Assembly: GCA_024742705.1 (NCBI GenBank)
Contig: JANSXZ010000013.1
Coordinates: forward strand, 31,809-95,808
Direction: 5' to 3'
DNA from: Paracoccaceae bacterium
GTDB lineage: Bacteria; Pseudomonadota; Alphaproteobacteria; Rhodobacterales; Rhodobacteraceae
Length of the DNA: 64,000 bases
The notes beneath the pieces are model-generated. The model worked only from the letters and a program-made list of their open reading frames with translations, made no database searches and had not been told where the DNA came from. Position 1 is the stretch's first letter. Every line of letters starts with the position of its first letter. The translations under genes were made by a program, and so were the position numbers. Below are positions 8,083-17,653 of this stretch, piece after piece.

Positions 8083-8135
8083 AGCCGATCGCGGGCCGCC
8101 CCCGCATGACCGCGCGCAATGAAAAGGATCCTGCG

Positions 8136-9215
8136 ATGACAGACGCCCTGCCCCCCGGAGCGACCATCGGAATTTTGGGCGGCGGCCAGTTGGGCCGGAT
8201 GCTGGCCATGGCCGCGGCGCGGCTGGGCCTCGCGACGCATGTCTTCGAACCCGGCGCCGAACCGCCCGCCGCGCAGGTCTGCCACCGGCTGACAACAGCC
8301 GATTACACCGACGCCGAAGCGCTGACCGCCTTTGCGCGCTCGGTGGATGTGATTACTTATGAATTCGAAAACATCCCCACCGCCGCGCTCGACCTTCTCG
8401 AACCGCTCTGCCCGATCCGGCCCTCCCGCGAGGCGCTGCGGGTCAGCCAGGACCGGCTGACGGAAAAACGGTTTCTCCAGGATCTGGGGCTGGCCACGGC
8501 GCCCTTTGCCGATGTGTCCGACCGTGCGGCGCTGGACGAGGCGCTGGCCGAAATCGGCACCCCCGCGATCCTCAAGACCCGGCGGCTGGGCTACGATGGC
8601 AAGGGCCAGGCGCGGCTGAGCGATGTGACGGAGGCGGATGCCGCCTGGGCGGCGATGCAGGGCGCGCCGGCGATTCTGGAGGGTTTCGTGGATTTCAGCC
8701 ACGAGGTTTCGGTGATCGCGGCGCGTGGCACCTCGGGCGAGGTCGCCTGCTTCGATCCCGGCGAAAACGTGCATGGCGACGGCATCCTGCGCACCACCAC
8801 CGTGCCCGCCCGCCTAAGCGCGGCGCAACGGATGGATGCGGTTCTGCTGGCCGCTAAGATTCTGAATTCCCTTGATTATGTCGGCGTTCTGGGGGTTGAG
8901 ATCTTTGTCACCGCCGCCGGCCTCGTGGTGAACGAGATCGCACCGAGGGTTCACAACTCGGGGCACTGGACGCAAAGCGGATGCAGCGTGGATCAGTTCG
9001 AACAACACATTCGCGCCGTCGCCGGATGGCCTCTGGGTGACGGGCAGCGGCACGCCGACGTGATCATGGAAAACCTGATCGGCGACGACATGAGCCGTGT
9101 GCCCGACCTGGCGCGCAGCCGCGACGTTTCATTGCATCTCTATGGCAAGGTCGAGATCAAGCCGGGGCGCAAGATGGGCCACTTCAACCGGATCGTGCGC
9201 CCGGCCAAGCCATGA
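8136..9215 (+). CDS. purK: 5-(carboxyamino)imidazole ribonucleotide synthase
   Basis: A 359-residue ATP-grasp enzyme that carboxylates AIR with bicarbonate and ATP to N5-CAIR, the substrate of PurE. The N-terminal GILGGGQLGRML motif, central ILKTRRLGYDGKGQ (ATP-grasp) and C-terminal NEIAPRVHNSGHWT are diagnostic. The start at 8136 has an AAGGA site at ideal spacing; an ATG at 8106 would add ten unconserved residues. Its 3' end overlaps the 3' end of the convergent phnM-like gene by 32 bases. Confidence 0.96.
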   Translation: MTDALPPGATIGILGGGQLGRMLAMAAARLGLATHVFEPGAEPPAAQVCHRLTTADYTDAEALTAFARSVDVITYEFENIPTAALDLLEPLCPIRPSREALRVSQDRLTEKRFLQDLGLATAPFADVSDRAALDEALAEIGTPAILKTRRLGYDGKGQARLSDVTEADAAWAAMQGAPAILEGFVDFSHEVSVIAARGTSGEVACFDPGENVHGDGILRTTTVPARLSAAQRMDAVLLAAKILNSLDYVGVLGVEIFVTAAGLVVNEIAPRVHNSGHWTQSGCSVDQFEQHIRAVAGWPLGDGQRHADVIMENLIGDDMSRVPDLARSRDVSLHLYGKVEIKPGRKMGHFNRIVRPAKP

Positions 9216-10350
9216 AGCGCGCCGCCACCGGCCCGGACATATAGCTGACCACCCCCCGCGAGATTGTCGCGGCCACCCGTTCCGTCGCCGGATCGATCAC
9301 GACCAGATCGGCGCGCTTGCCCGCGCCCAGCGTGCCGCGATCGGTCAGGCCCAACACCCGCGCCGGCCCCGACGACACCAGCGCCCAGGCCTGTGCCAGA
9401 TCACACACGCCCGACCGCGCCAGCAGCAGCGCCGCGCGCCGGGGCGAGGGGTAATGGTAATCCGACGCCAGCGCATCGCACAGCCCCATCGCCACCAGGT
9501 CGAGCGCGCTGACGTTGCCCTTGTGCGACCCGCCCCGCACCAGGTTCGGCGCCCCCAGAACAACCGCGTCACCACCCGCACGGGCGGCTTCGGCCGCCTC
9601 CAGCGTTTCGGGAAATTCGGCGATGCGCACGCCCCGCGCGCGCCATATGGCGCGGTGGGCAGCGCCGCGATCGTCGTGGCTGCCCATGCGCACGCCCTGC
9701 GCCGCCAGCCTGCGCGTCAGGGCATCCAGCGCGGCGGGCACTTCGCCATGCCGGGCGTGCAGCTCATTCAGGTATGCCAGGTGCCGTTCGGGATTGCGCC
9801 CGGCCTTCAGCGCCTGTCCGGTCAGGCTGCGCGGGCGCCGGCCGGCGGCCAGACGCTCGTGCGGCAGATGATCGTTGAAGACGACGTAGGGCACCTGCCA
9901 TCGCGCGATCTGCGCCGGCAGCGTGTCATAGGCCTCCAGAAGATGCGTCTCGAAGCGCAGCTGCGCGATCAGATCGGTGCCCGGCGCACCGCGCATCGCG
10001 GCCAGCGCCTCGAAGACCTGCGCGGCAAATTCGGCCCCCCGCAGGCCGCCTTCCCAGCTGATGAACTGGGCCAGAACCGCCGTGGTGATGCCATTGGCGG
10101 CCAGTTCCGCCTCGGCCGCGACCAGCCCTTCGGCCATCTGTTTCATCGCGCCGCGCCGGGGCGCCAGATGCCGTTCGAAGCCGTCGCCATGCACATCGAC
10201 GATTCCCGGCAGCACCAGAAAACCGCTCAGATCAACAGGCCGCCCCACCGGACCGTCGACAATATGGCCATCGGCCAGCGACAGCCGCTGTTGCCACGCC
10301 CCGTCCGGCCCCAGAACCCGAGCGCCCGTCAGATCCGCCGCAACGGTCAT
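9184..10350 (-). CDS. PhnM-type alpha-D-ribose 1-methylphosphonate 5-triphosphate diphosphatase family amidohydrolase
   Basis: The 388-residue product follows the PhnM pattern over its whole length: LPGIVDVHGDGFERH (metal-binding His), the VVFNDH segment, VRMGSHDD, IAEFPETLEAAEAAR and GAPNLVRGGSHKGNVSA. In E. coli PhnM releases pyrophosphate from a ribose-phosphonate triphosphate in the C-P lyase pathway. No other phn gene is visible, and the first motif reads HGDGFERH where E. coli PhnM has HTDN, so this orphan copy may act on another substrate. It overlaps the upstream hydrolase gene by 4 bases (ATGA), and its 3' end overlaps convergent purK. Confidence 0.82.
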   Translation of the reverse strand: MTVAADLTGARVLGPDGAWQQRLSLADGHIVDGPVGRPVDLSGFLVLPGIVDVHGDGFERHLAPRRGAMKQMAEGLVAAEAELAANGITTAVLAQFISWEGGLRGAEFAAQVFEALAAMRGAPGTDLIAQLRFETHLLEAYDTLPAQIARWQVPYVVFNDHLPHERLAAGRRPRSLTGQALKAGRNPERHLAYLNELHARHGEVPAALDALTRRLAAQGVRMGSHDDRGAAHRAIWRARGVRIAEFPETLEAAEAARAGGDAVVLGAPNLVRGGSHKGNVSALDLVAMGLCDALASDYHYPSPRRAALLLARSGVCDLAQAWALVSSGPARVLGLTDRGTLGAGKRADLVVIDPATERVAATISRGVVSYMSGPVAARFMAWPGARSG

Positions 10351-11099
10351 TCCACCATGCACCATGTCTGGTCGCAATCGGGGAAGGCCGAGGTGAACAA
10401 CCCGCCCAGCCAGGTGATATCGGGATCGAAATACCCGGTTTCGATGAAATGCACCGCCTCGGCGATGACCCGTGGGTTGTTCATCATGAAGGTATGCGTC
10501 ACCGGCAGCACGATATGGTCGCGCTGTCCTTCGAGACGGGTTTCGGATACGCCTACCTTGCCGTCGTCGGGCCCGGGGATCATTGCCGAGAACACCGGAT
10601 TCAGCGATTGGCTGCCGGCGATCACGCCCACCGGATAGGCAACCGGCGGCAGACGCCGGGTGATGCTCTGGCGTCCGGTGCCCAGCTGCACGCCCGCCGG
10701 TCCGTTCCACCAGCCAAACACCTCGAGATCGCCCAGTTGGTCGACCAGCGCACTGCCCTGGTTTGGCACCCCCAGCATCACCACACGGCCCAGACTGGGC
10801 GGGCGGTTGCCGGCCAGCCAGTGGCGCACCAGGATGCCGCCCATCGAATGCGCGATGAAATTGACGCGCTGATCGCCGCAGGCGGCCACCGCCTCGGGCA
10901 GCGTCTGTTCGACAAGCGTGCCGATCGGCGCCTCGGTCGATCGATAGCCGGGTCGCACCACATCGTATCCGCGCTGTTCCAGAACTTGTTCCATGATCGC
11001 AAACGACACTTCGGTGCGCGCAAGGCCATGCAGCAGCACCACGCAATCGGCCATTGCCGCCGCCGGGCTGAGAAGCGCAAGAACAAGAAGATGTTTCAT
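10347..11099 (-). CDS. Secreted alpha/beta hydrolase (lipase-like)
   Basis: A 250-residue protein with an N-terminal signal peptide (MKHLLVLALLSPAAAMA). The mature part has the oxyanion-hole segment CVVLLHGLAR and the nucleophile elbow FIAHSMGGILVRHW (GHSMGG-like, Ser in AHSMG), followed by LGVPNQGSALVD, the pattern of small triacylglycerol lipases/esterases. It is likely periplasmic or exported. Starting at 11099 gives a clean signal peptide; an upstream extension would bury it. It is the first gene of a two-gene operon with the PhnM-like gene, a combination with no obvious pathway. Confidence 0.85.
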   Translation of the reverse strand: MKHLLVLALLSPAAAMADCVVLLHGLARTEVSFAIMEQVLEQRGYDVVRPGYRSTEAPIGTLVEQTLPEAVAACGDQRVNFIAHSMGGILVRHWLAGNRPPSLGRVVMLGVPNQGSALVDQLGDLEVFGWWNGPAGVQLGTGRQSITRRLPPVAYPVGVIAGSQSLNPVFSAMIPGPDDGKVGVSETRLEGQRDHIVLPVTHTFMMNNPRVIAEAVHFIETGYFDPDITWLGGLFTSAFPDCDQTWCMVE

Positions 11100-11142
11100 C
11101 GCCCCAGCATATAGGCCGCAAGCGGGCATCGCGACAGCATCG

Positions 11143-11994
11143 TCAGGCGGATTTGCGCAGCGTCAGGAAAATTCCGCCGATCACCAGCGAAACACCGACC
11201 AGCGCGCGTGCGGCAACCGCTTCGCCCAGCAGCAAGGCCCCCAACACCAGCGCGATCACCGGAACGCTCAGTTGTACTGTCGCCGCCAGAGACGCATCGA
11301 TTCGCGGCAGGACACTGTACCACAACGCATATCCCATCCCCGATGTCAGCGCGCCGGAGGCAATCGCAAGGGCATATCCCGCCGGCGTCACCTGTGCCGG
11401 ATCGGCCCCGGCCCAGAGCGCCACCGCCGCCACCAGCGGCACCGCCAGCAGGAAATTCGCCGCCGTCGCGGCCAGCGGGTCCGCCTCGCCCCGCCCGATC
11501 ATTGTGTAGATGCCCCACCCCAAGCCGGCCAGCGCCATCAGCGCGGCGCCCGCAACCGCCATCGGCGCGTCGGGTTCCGGCCAAAGCACCCAGGCCAGAC
11601 CGGCCAGCGCGATCGCCGCGCCGATCCCCTGGCGCAGCGTCGCGCGCGCGCCGCGCAGCGCCGACAGGGCCAACATGGTCATCTGGACCACCGCGAACAG
11701 GATCAGCGCCCCGAGGCCTGCGTCCAGCGTGAGGTAAGCCAGCGAAAAGCCCACAAGGTACACCGTCAGAGCCCCGGCGCCCAGCAATCGCGGCGCCCGC
11801 CAAAGGGTCAGGTCGCGGCGCTGCCACAGCACCAGCGCAATCAGAGCCACAGCGCCCGAAACCACCCGCAGCACGGCGAAATCCAATGGCGCGGCCGCTC
11901 CGCTGTCGACCGCCAGCCGGTTGAAAATCGAATTGGCCGCAAAGGCAACCATTGTCAGGCCGGTCAGCAGGATAAGGCGCATGGGCGATGTCAT
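11143..11994 (-). CDS. EamA/DMT family transporter
   Basis: An inner-membrane protein of about 283 residues with roughly ten hydrophobic helices arranged as two EamA repeats. The repeats end in similar segments (ALRGARATLRQGIGAAIALAGL and VSLVIGGIFLTLR). Such proteins usually export amino acids or metabolites; the substrate cannot be told. The start at 11994 (MTSPMRL) is chosen because the first helix follows directly; ATGs at 12033 and 11982 are alternatives and no RBS decides. About 44 bases separate it from the hydrolase gene downstream on the same strand. Confidence 0.88.
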   Translation of the reverse strand: MTSPMRLILLTGLTMVAFAANSIFNRLAVDSGAAAPLDFAVLRVVSGAVALIALVLWQRRDLTLWRAPRLLGAGALTVYLVGFSLAYLTLDAGLGALILFAVVQMTMLALSALRGARATLRQGIGAAIALAGLAWVLWPEPDAPMAVAGAALMALAGLGWGIYTMIGRGEADPLAATAANFLLAVPLVAAVALWAGADPAQVTPAGYALAIASGALTSGMGYALWYSVLPRIDASLAATVQLSVPVIALVLGALLLGEAVAARALVGVSLVIGGIFLTLRKSA

Positions 11995-12072
11995 ATCCGG
12001 CTTCGGGCTGCAAATGAAACGGCTTTTTTCCATGCCGCCCGCAGGCCACGCGCCAGGACGGGGCGCGGCATG

Positions 12073-12100
12073 AAAAAAGGGGCGGCCCGCAAGCCGCCCC
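12073..12100 (-). terminator. Rho-independent terminator of groESL
   Basis: The arms GGGGCGGC and GCCGCCCC form a perfect 8-bp stem with a 6-base loop. On the minus strand the stem is followed by six T residues. It sits about 30 bases past the groEL stop. Confidence 0.88.
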
Positions 12101-12128
12101 TTCCCTGAAATTCGGTATCCGGGCAGGA

Positions 12129-13808
<1,680 letters not shown>

Positions 13809-13818
13809 TCAGATGCGT

Positions 13819-14130
13819 TCAGGCCGCTTTGGCGGCTGCGTCGCTCTCGATGATCCCCAGGATGTCGCTCTCTTTCATGATCAACAGCTCTTCGCCGTCG
13901 ACGGTGACTTCGGTGCCCGACCATTTGCCGAACAGGATCTTGTCGCCGGCCGAAACCGCCATGTCGATCAGTTCGCCGCTGTCCTTGCGCGCGCCTTCAC
14001 CGCAGGCCACCACGATGCCTTCCGAAGGCTTTTCCTTGGCGCTGTCGGGGATGATCAGACCGCCAGCGGTTTTTTCTTCGCTTTCCACACGGCGCACCAG
14101 CACCCGGTCATGAAGTGGTTTGAATGCCAT
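13819..14130 (-). CDS. groES: Co-chaperonin GroES (10 kDa)
   Basis: A 103-residue heptameric lid for GroEL. The N-terminus [22 protein letters not shown] and the mobile loop [16 protein letters not shown] are typical, and the C-terminal [20 protein letters not shown] closes the fold. It is the first gene of groESL, with the promoter and CIRCE operator directly upstream. Confidence 0.98.
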   Translation of the reverse strand: MAFKPLHDRVLVRRVESEEKTAGGLIIPDSAKEKPSEGIVVACGEGARKDSGELIDMAVSAGDKILFGKWSGTEVTVDGEELLIMKESDILGIIESDAAAKAA

Positions 14131-14191
14131 CTTTGCAGCTCCTTAAGCTCAAAGGTTTTTCCTCCAGAGCCGGGCACCCTCGCCCGACCCG

Positions 14192-14218
14192 TTAGCACTC
14201 GTATCGCCCGAGTGATAA
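14192..14218 (-). promoter_or_regulatory. CIRCE operator (HrcA binding site)
   Basis: TTAGCACTC, nine bases, then GAGTGATAA, a near-perfect match to the CIRCE consensus TTAGCACTC-N9-GAGTGCTAA with one mismatch in the second arm. It overlaps the predicted transcription start of groES, so HrcA binding would block initiation at normal temperature. Confidence 0.93.
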
Positions 14219-14225
14219 CGACGCT

Positions 14226-14254
14226 TAGCTAGGCGTCAGCCGCCGGGGTGTCAA
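14226..14254 (-). promoter_or_regulatory. groESL promoter
   Basis: On the minus strand a consensus -35 TTGACA (14254-14249), a 17-base spacer, and TAGCTA (14231-14226) as -10. The predicted start of transcription falls at the edge of the CIRCE element. Confidence 0.8.
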
Positions 14255-14319
14255 CCACCGCGTCGACAGAAATTCACACGAGATCCGGCCCGCCGCCGGG
14301 CGCCCGCCGGCACCGCCGG

Positions 14320-14994
14320 TCATGGGTCACCCTCCTCCCAGCTGTAGGCCCAGTGCCGCAGCCCGGCACGCCCTTCGTCGGTCAGCGCATAGATGCCGGG
14401 CCCACACCGCTCGAACCACCCGTAGTGATTGTCACGCATCAGCCGGGTCGCCACCGAAACGCCCGTTGCGCCCGCCACGTCGCGCCCCCGGCAGGCGCCG
14501 TTCTCAGCCAGATGCGCGGCACAGCGCAGGGCATCTTGGCGGTAGCCCGTGACCAGACCATGGCGCGTTGCGCCGCCGGCATTGGGATCGCCCGAAATGC
14601 GATCGAATTCGCGCAGCAGACGGGCCTTGCGCCGCGCGGATTTGCGCGGCGCATAAGGGCCCGGATCGCAATGCACCTCGGCAAGGCCGTCCGCGCGCAC
14701 CGTGATCAGCCCCAGCCCCAGCCGTCGACACAACGCCAGATTGTCCCGCAGGACGCGCCGCGCGGTTCGGCCCTCGGGCCGCGGCACGGCCACATAAACA
14801 TGATCCGTCACCGCCAGGCGCGCCACCGCCTGATGAAACAGCGCCAGCGAAAACCGCGTCTTCAGTTCCACGATCACCGGCGGTTCTTCGCCGCGCACCG
14901 CCACGATATCCGCGGCGCCAACCTCACCCTTGACCACATGGCCCTGCCGCGCCAGCAACGCCTTGACCGGGGCGTAAAGATCTTGCTCGCGCAT
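14320..14994 (-). CDS. DUF2161 family protein (PD-(D/E)XK nuclease-like fold)
   Basis: A 224-residue cytosolic protein. The N-terminal half contains EVGAADIVAVRGEEPPVIVELKTRF, which fits a PD-(D/E)XK nuclease core (Asp, then Glu-x-Lys), and a basic stretch in the middle suits nucleic-acid contact. The C-terminal half resembles a winged helix. The family is sometimes labelled a phosphodiesterase, but its role is not established. The start at 14994 (MREQDLYAP) is preferred to upstream alternatives because the conserved region begins there. It is divergent from ppaC, with about 100 bases between. Confidence 0.75.
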   Translation of the reverse strand: MREQDLYAPVKALLARQGHVVKGEVGAADIVAVRGEEPPVIVELKTRFSLALFHQAVARLAVTDHVYVAVPRPEGRTARRVLRDNLALCRRLGLGLITVRADGLAEVHCDPGPYAPRKSARRKARLLREFDRISGDPNAGGATRHGLVTGYRQDALRCAAHLAENGACRGRDVAGATGVSVATRLMRDNHYGWFERCGPGIYALTDEGRAGLRHWAYSWEEGDP

Positions 14995-15094
14995 CCCAAC
15001 CTCTTTGCAATTTGCGACATCGCGGTGCCGTGACAAGCCCGCGCCGGGCCGCTATACGCGCCGCAAAACCCTACCGCAGAGGACCATCCGAACC

Positions 15095-16015
15095 ATGACG
15101 ACGCAAGTCTTTGGCCACAAGTCGCCCGATACCGATTCCACCGGCAGCCCGATCATCTGGGCCTGGTATCTCAACCAGATCAAAGGCGAAGACGCCGTGC
15201 CGGTGCTGCTGGGTGAACCCAACACCGAAGCGGCGTTCATGCTGGAACGCTGGTCGCTCGACAAACCCCGGATCGTGTCCGACATCTCCGCCGGCACCCC
15301 CGTCGTCATCGTCGACACCAACAACCCCGCCGAACTGCCCGATGCCATAAACGAAACCGATATCCGCGCCATCATCGACCACCACAAGCTGGTCGGCGGC
15401 CTGGAAACCAAAGGCCCCATCGACATTCGGATCGAACCGGTCGCCTGCACCGCCACCATCATGTACAAGATGATAGGCGATGACATGGCCCAGATGCCAA
15501 CAGCCGTAAAGGGCGCGATGCTGTCGTGCATTCTCAGCGACACCCTCGAATTCCGCTCGCCCACCACCACACAGGAAGACACCGCGATCGCCCACGCTCT
15601 GGCCAAGGATCTCGACATCGACATCGCGGCCTATGCCGCCGAAATGTTCGCCGCCAAATCCGATGTCTCTGGCTTCTCCGAAGCGGAACTGCTGCGCATG
15701 GACAGCAAGGAATACGCCGTCGAAGGCAAACAGTTCCGCGTATCCGTTCTCGAAACCACCTCGCCGGCGCAGGTTCTCGCCCGCAAGGATGCGCTGATCG
15801 CGGCCATGCCGGGCGTTGCCGCCGAAGACGGCGCGGATCAGGTGCTGCTCTTCGTGGTCGACATCCTCCAGGAAGAGGCCACGCTGCTGGTCCCGAACGA
15901 TCTGGTGCGCGGGATGGCCGAAAAATCCTTCGGCGCCACCGCCACCGGCGACACAGTCGTGCTGCCCGGCATCATGAGCCGCAAGAAACAGATCATTCCC
16001 AACCTGAAGATCTGA
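15095..16015 (+). CDS. ppaC: Manganese-dependent inorganic pyrophosphatase (family II)
   Basis: The 306-residue family II (DHH) pyrophosphatase hydrolyses PPi to phosphate and pulls biosynthetic reactions forward. The metal ligands are visible: FGHKSPDTDS (His8, Asp12, Asp14), VDTNN, and DHHKL. SCILSDTLEFRSPT and the C-terminal SRKKQIIP phosphate-binding motif are also present. The length is typical. The ATG at 15095 starts right at the first motif. A cytosolic enzyme; it precedes a REP-like element and the HAD hydrolase gene. Confidence 0.96.
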   Translation: MTTQVFGHKSPDTDSTGSPIIWAWYLNQIKGEDAVPVLLGEPNTEAAFMLERWSLDKPRIVSDISAGTPVVIVDTNNPAELPDAINETDIRAIIDHHKLVGGLETKGPIDIRIEPVACTATIMYKMIGDDMAQMPTAVKGAMLSCILSDTLEFRSPTTTQEDTAIAHALAKDLDIDIAAYAAEMFAAKSDVSGFSEAELLRMDSKEYAVEGKQFRVSVLETTSPAQVLARKDALIAAMPGVAAEDGADQVLLFVVDILQEEATLLVPNDLVRGMAEKSFGATATGDTVVLPGIMSRKKQIIPNLKI

Positions 16016-16052
16016 CTTGACCACCACCGGCGGTCTGCGTGCACCGCCGCAC

Positions 16053-16120
16053 CTTCCCCTCGCGGAAAATATCCTCGGGGGGGGCTTGGGCCTGCCCAAG
16101 CGGGGGGCAGAAGGCCCCCC
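16053..16120 (-). repeat. REP-like palindromic intergenic element, copy 1
   Basis: On the minus strand this copy contains G/C-rich hairpins, then CCCCCGAGGATATTT, and a purine-rich tail ending GGGGAAG. It shares the GGATATTT core and layout with the copies at 42601 and 42815. The hairpin CTTGGG-CCT-GCCCAAG lies within it and might terminate ppaC transcription. Confidence 0.65.
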
Positions 16121-16182
16121 TCCTCCGGTGCCACCAGCGCCGGCCAAGACTTTCCCGCTTCCTCATTGAACAGGTTTCTCTC

Positions 16183-17058
16183 ATGACCCGGATCGTCACC
16201 GCCCTCGCGGATATCTCCGACCGCTACGACGCCATGTTCGTCGATCTCTGGGGCTGTGTGCATGACGGCTTGCGCGCGATACCCTCGGCCGTCGACGCCC
16301 TGCGCGCCTACCGCGCGCGCGGCGGCACCGTGGTTCTGGTTACGAATTCGCCCAAACCCGCGCCCGGCGTGGCCGAACAACTGGTGCGCTTCGGTGTGCC
16401 CGACGATGCCTGGGACAGCATCGCCTCCTCGGGCGACAGCGCCCGCGCCGCGATGTTCCGCGGCATCGTGGGCGAAAAGGTCTGGTTCATGGGCGAATGG
16501 GACCGCGATGCCGGCTTCTTCGACACCATCGACGTGATTTCCGATCCCGTAGCCATCACCCGCGTTCCGCTCGCCGAAGCCGAAGGGATCGTCTGCTGCG
16601 GCCCCTTCGATCCGATGGCCGACCCGGCGGTGAACCGTGGCGATTTCCTGCTGGCAAAACAGAACGGCTTGCGTCTGCTTTGCGCCAATCCCGATATCGT
16701 CGTCGACCGCGGCGAAACCCGCGAGTGGTGCGCCGGCGCGCTGGCGCGTCTCTACACCGAAATGGGCGGCGAAAGCCTGTATTTCGGCAAACCGCACCCG
16801 CCGATCTACGATCTGGCCCGGCTTCGGCTGGCCGAACTGGGCAAGGACGTGCCCGACACCGCGATTCTCGCCATCGGCGACGGCGCGGCCACCGACATTC
16901 TGGGCGCGATGGGCGAGGATATCGATTCGCTCTTCATCTCGGGCGGCCTCGCCGCGCGCGAAACCGCGACCCGTACGCAACCCGATCCCGAAAAACTGCA
17001 ACAGTTCCTGCAAGAGCAGGGCGTTGCCCCGAATTATTCCATCGGCAACCTCAGATAA
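16183..17058 (+). CDS. HAD superfamily hydrolase, subfamily IIA (TIGR01459-like)
   Basis: A 291-residue phosphatase-like protein. HAD motif I is MFVDLWGCVHDG (nucleophile Asp, though the second Asp of the usual DxD is replaced in DLWGCVHDG as in this subfamily), motif II is VLVTNSPKP, the Lys lies in YFGKPHPPIYDLA, and motif IV is AIGDGAATDILGA. The NagD-like cap domain lies between. The substrate is unknown. The ATG at 16183 is followed by the conserved N-terminus; the upstream open frame crosses the REP-like element and is not coding. Confidence 0.88.
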   Translation: MTRIVTALADISDRYDAMFVDLWGCVHDGLRAIPSAVDALRAYRARGGTVVLVTNSPKPAPGVAEQLVRFGVPDDAWDSIASSGDSARAAMFRGIVGEKVWFMGEWDRDAGFFDTIDVISDPVAITRVPLAEAEGIVCCGPFDPMADPAVNRGDFLLAKQNGLRLLCANPDIVVDRGETREWCAGALARLYTEMGGESLYFGKPHPPIYDLARLRLAELGKDVPDTAILAIGDGAATDILGAMGEDIDSLFISGGLAARETATRTQPDPEKLQQFLQEQGVAPNYSIGNLR

Positions 17059-17098
17059 GTCTTTTTCTCTTGCTTTTCTGCGTTCGCAAAGTAATTAA

Positions 17099-17119
17099 GT
17101 TGCAATTCTTGTGCGCAAC
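17099..17119. promoter_or_regulatory. Inverted repeat upstream of MaoC gene
   Basis: The arms GTTGC and GCAAC, 11 bases apart, lie in an A/T-rich interval with several further TTGC/GCAA words between 17068 and 17140. It is a plausible operator for a regulator of the acyl-CoA hydratase gene. No promoter boxes can be assigned with certainty. Confidence 0.35.
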
Positions 17120-17146
17120 AACAAACTTTATTGCGCGGGAAATCGG

Positions 17147-17602
17147 ATGGAGAACGACATGCTGGACAACCTGCCCCGAGGCACGATCTGTATCGAAGAC
17201 ATCGAAATGGGCATGTCGCGACACTTGCGCAAAGAGATCACCGACCGCGACATCGAGTTGTTCGCCGAGGTGTCCACCGATCGCAATCCGGTCCACCTCG
17301 ACGACGATTACGCCCGCGACACCATCTTCGAAGGCCGCATCGCCCACGGCATGCTGACCGCGGGCCTGATTTCGGCGGTCATCGGCGAACAGCTTCCAGG
17401 CCATGGCACCGTCTACATGGGTCAATCGCTGAAGTTTCTCGCCCCGGTCCGTCCCGGCGACACCGTCTATGCCGAGGTCAAGGTCATCGACATTGATTTC
17501 GCCAAACGCCGGGTCCGTCTGGATTGCCACTGCGCCGTGGATGGCAAGAAGGTGCTGATCGGCGAAGCGACGGTTCTGGCTCCCAGCCGCAAGTTCGACT
17601 GA
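17147..17602 (+). CDS. MaoC family dehydratase (R-specific enoyl-CoA hydratase-like)
   Basis: A 151-residue hot-dog-fold protein. The hydratase-2 motif is clear: FAEVSTDRNPVHLDDDYARDTIFEGRIAHGM, with the catalytic Asp and His of the D-x(4)-H motif (DRNPVH). GQSLKFLAPVRPGDTV follows. Such enzymes hydrate enoyl-CoA to (R)-3-hydroxyacyl-CoA, feeding polyhydroxyalkanoate synthesis (PhaJ) or acting in other acyl-CoA routes. The start is either ATG 17147 (MENDMLDNL) or 17159 (MLDNLPRG), which has a better-placed GGAG. No other pha gene is nearby. Confidence 0.88.
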   Translation: MENDMLDNLPRGTICIEDIEMGMSRHLRKEITDRDIELFAEVSTDRNPVHLDDDYARDTIFEGRIAHGMLTAGLISAVIGEQLPGHGTVYMGQSLKFLAPVRPGDTVYAEVKVIDIDFAKRRVRLDCHCAVDGKKVLIGEATVLAPSRKFD

Positions 17603-17653
17603 TCCGCGCACAGGCGGCTTGCAAGGCCGCGCGCGTCCCGCTACCCAAGCGCC

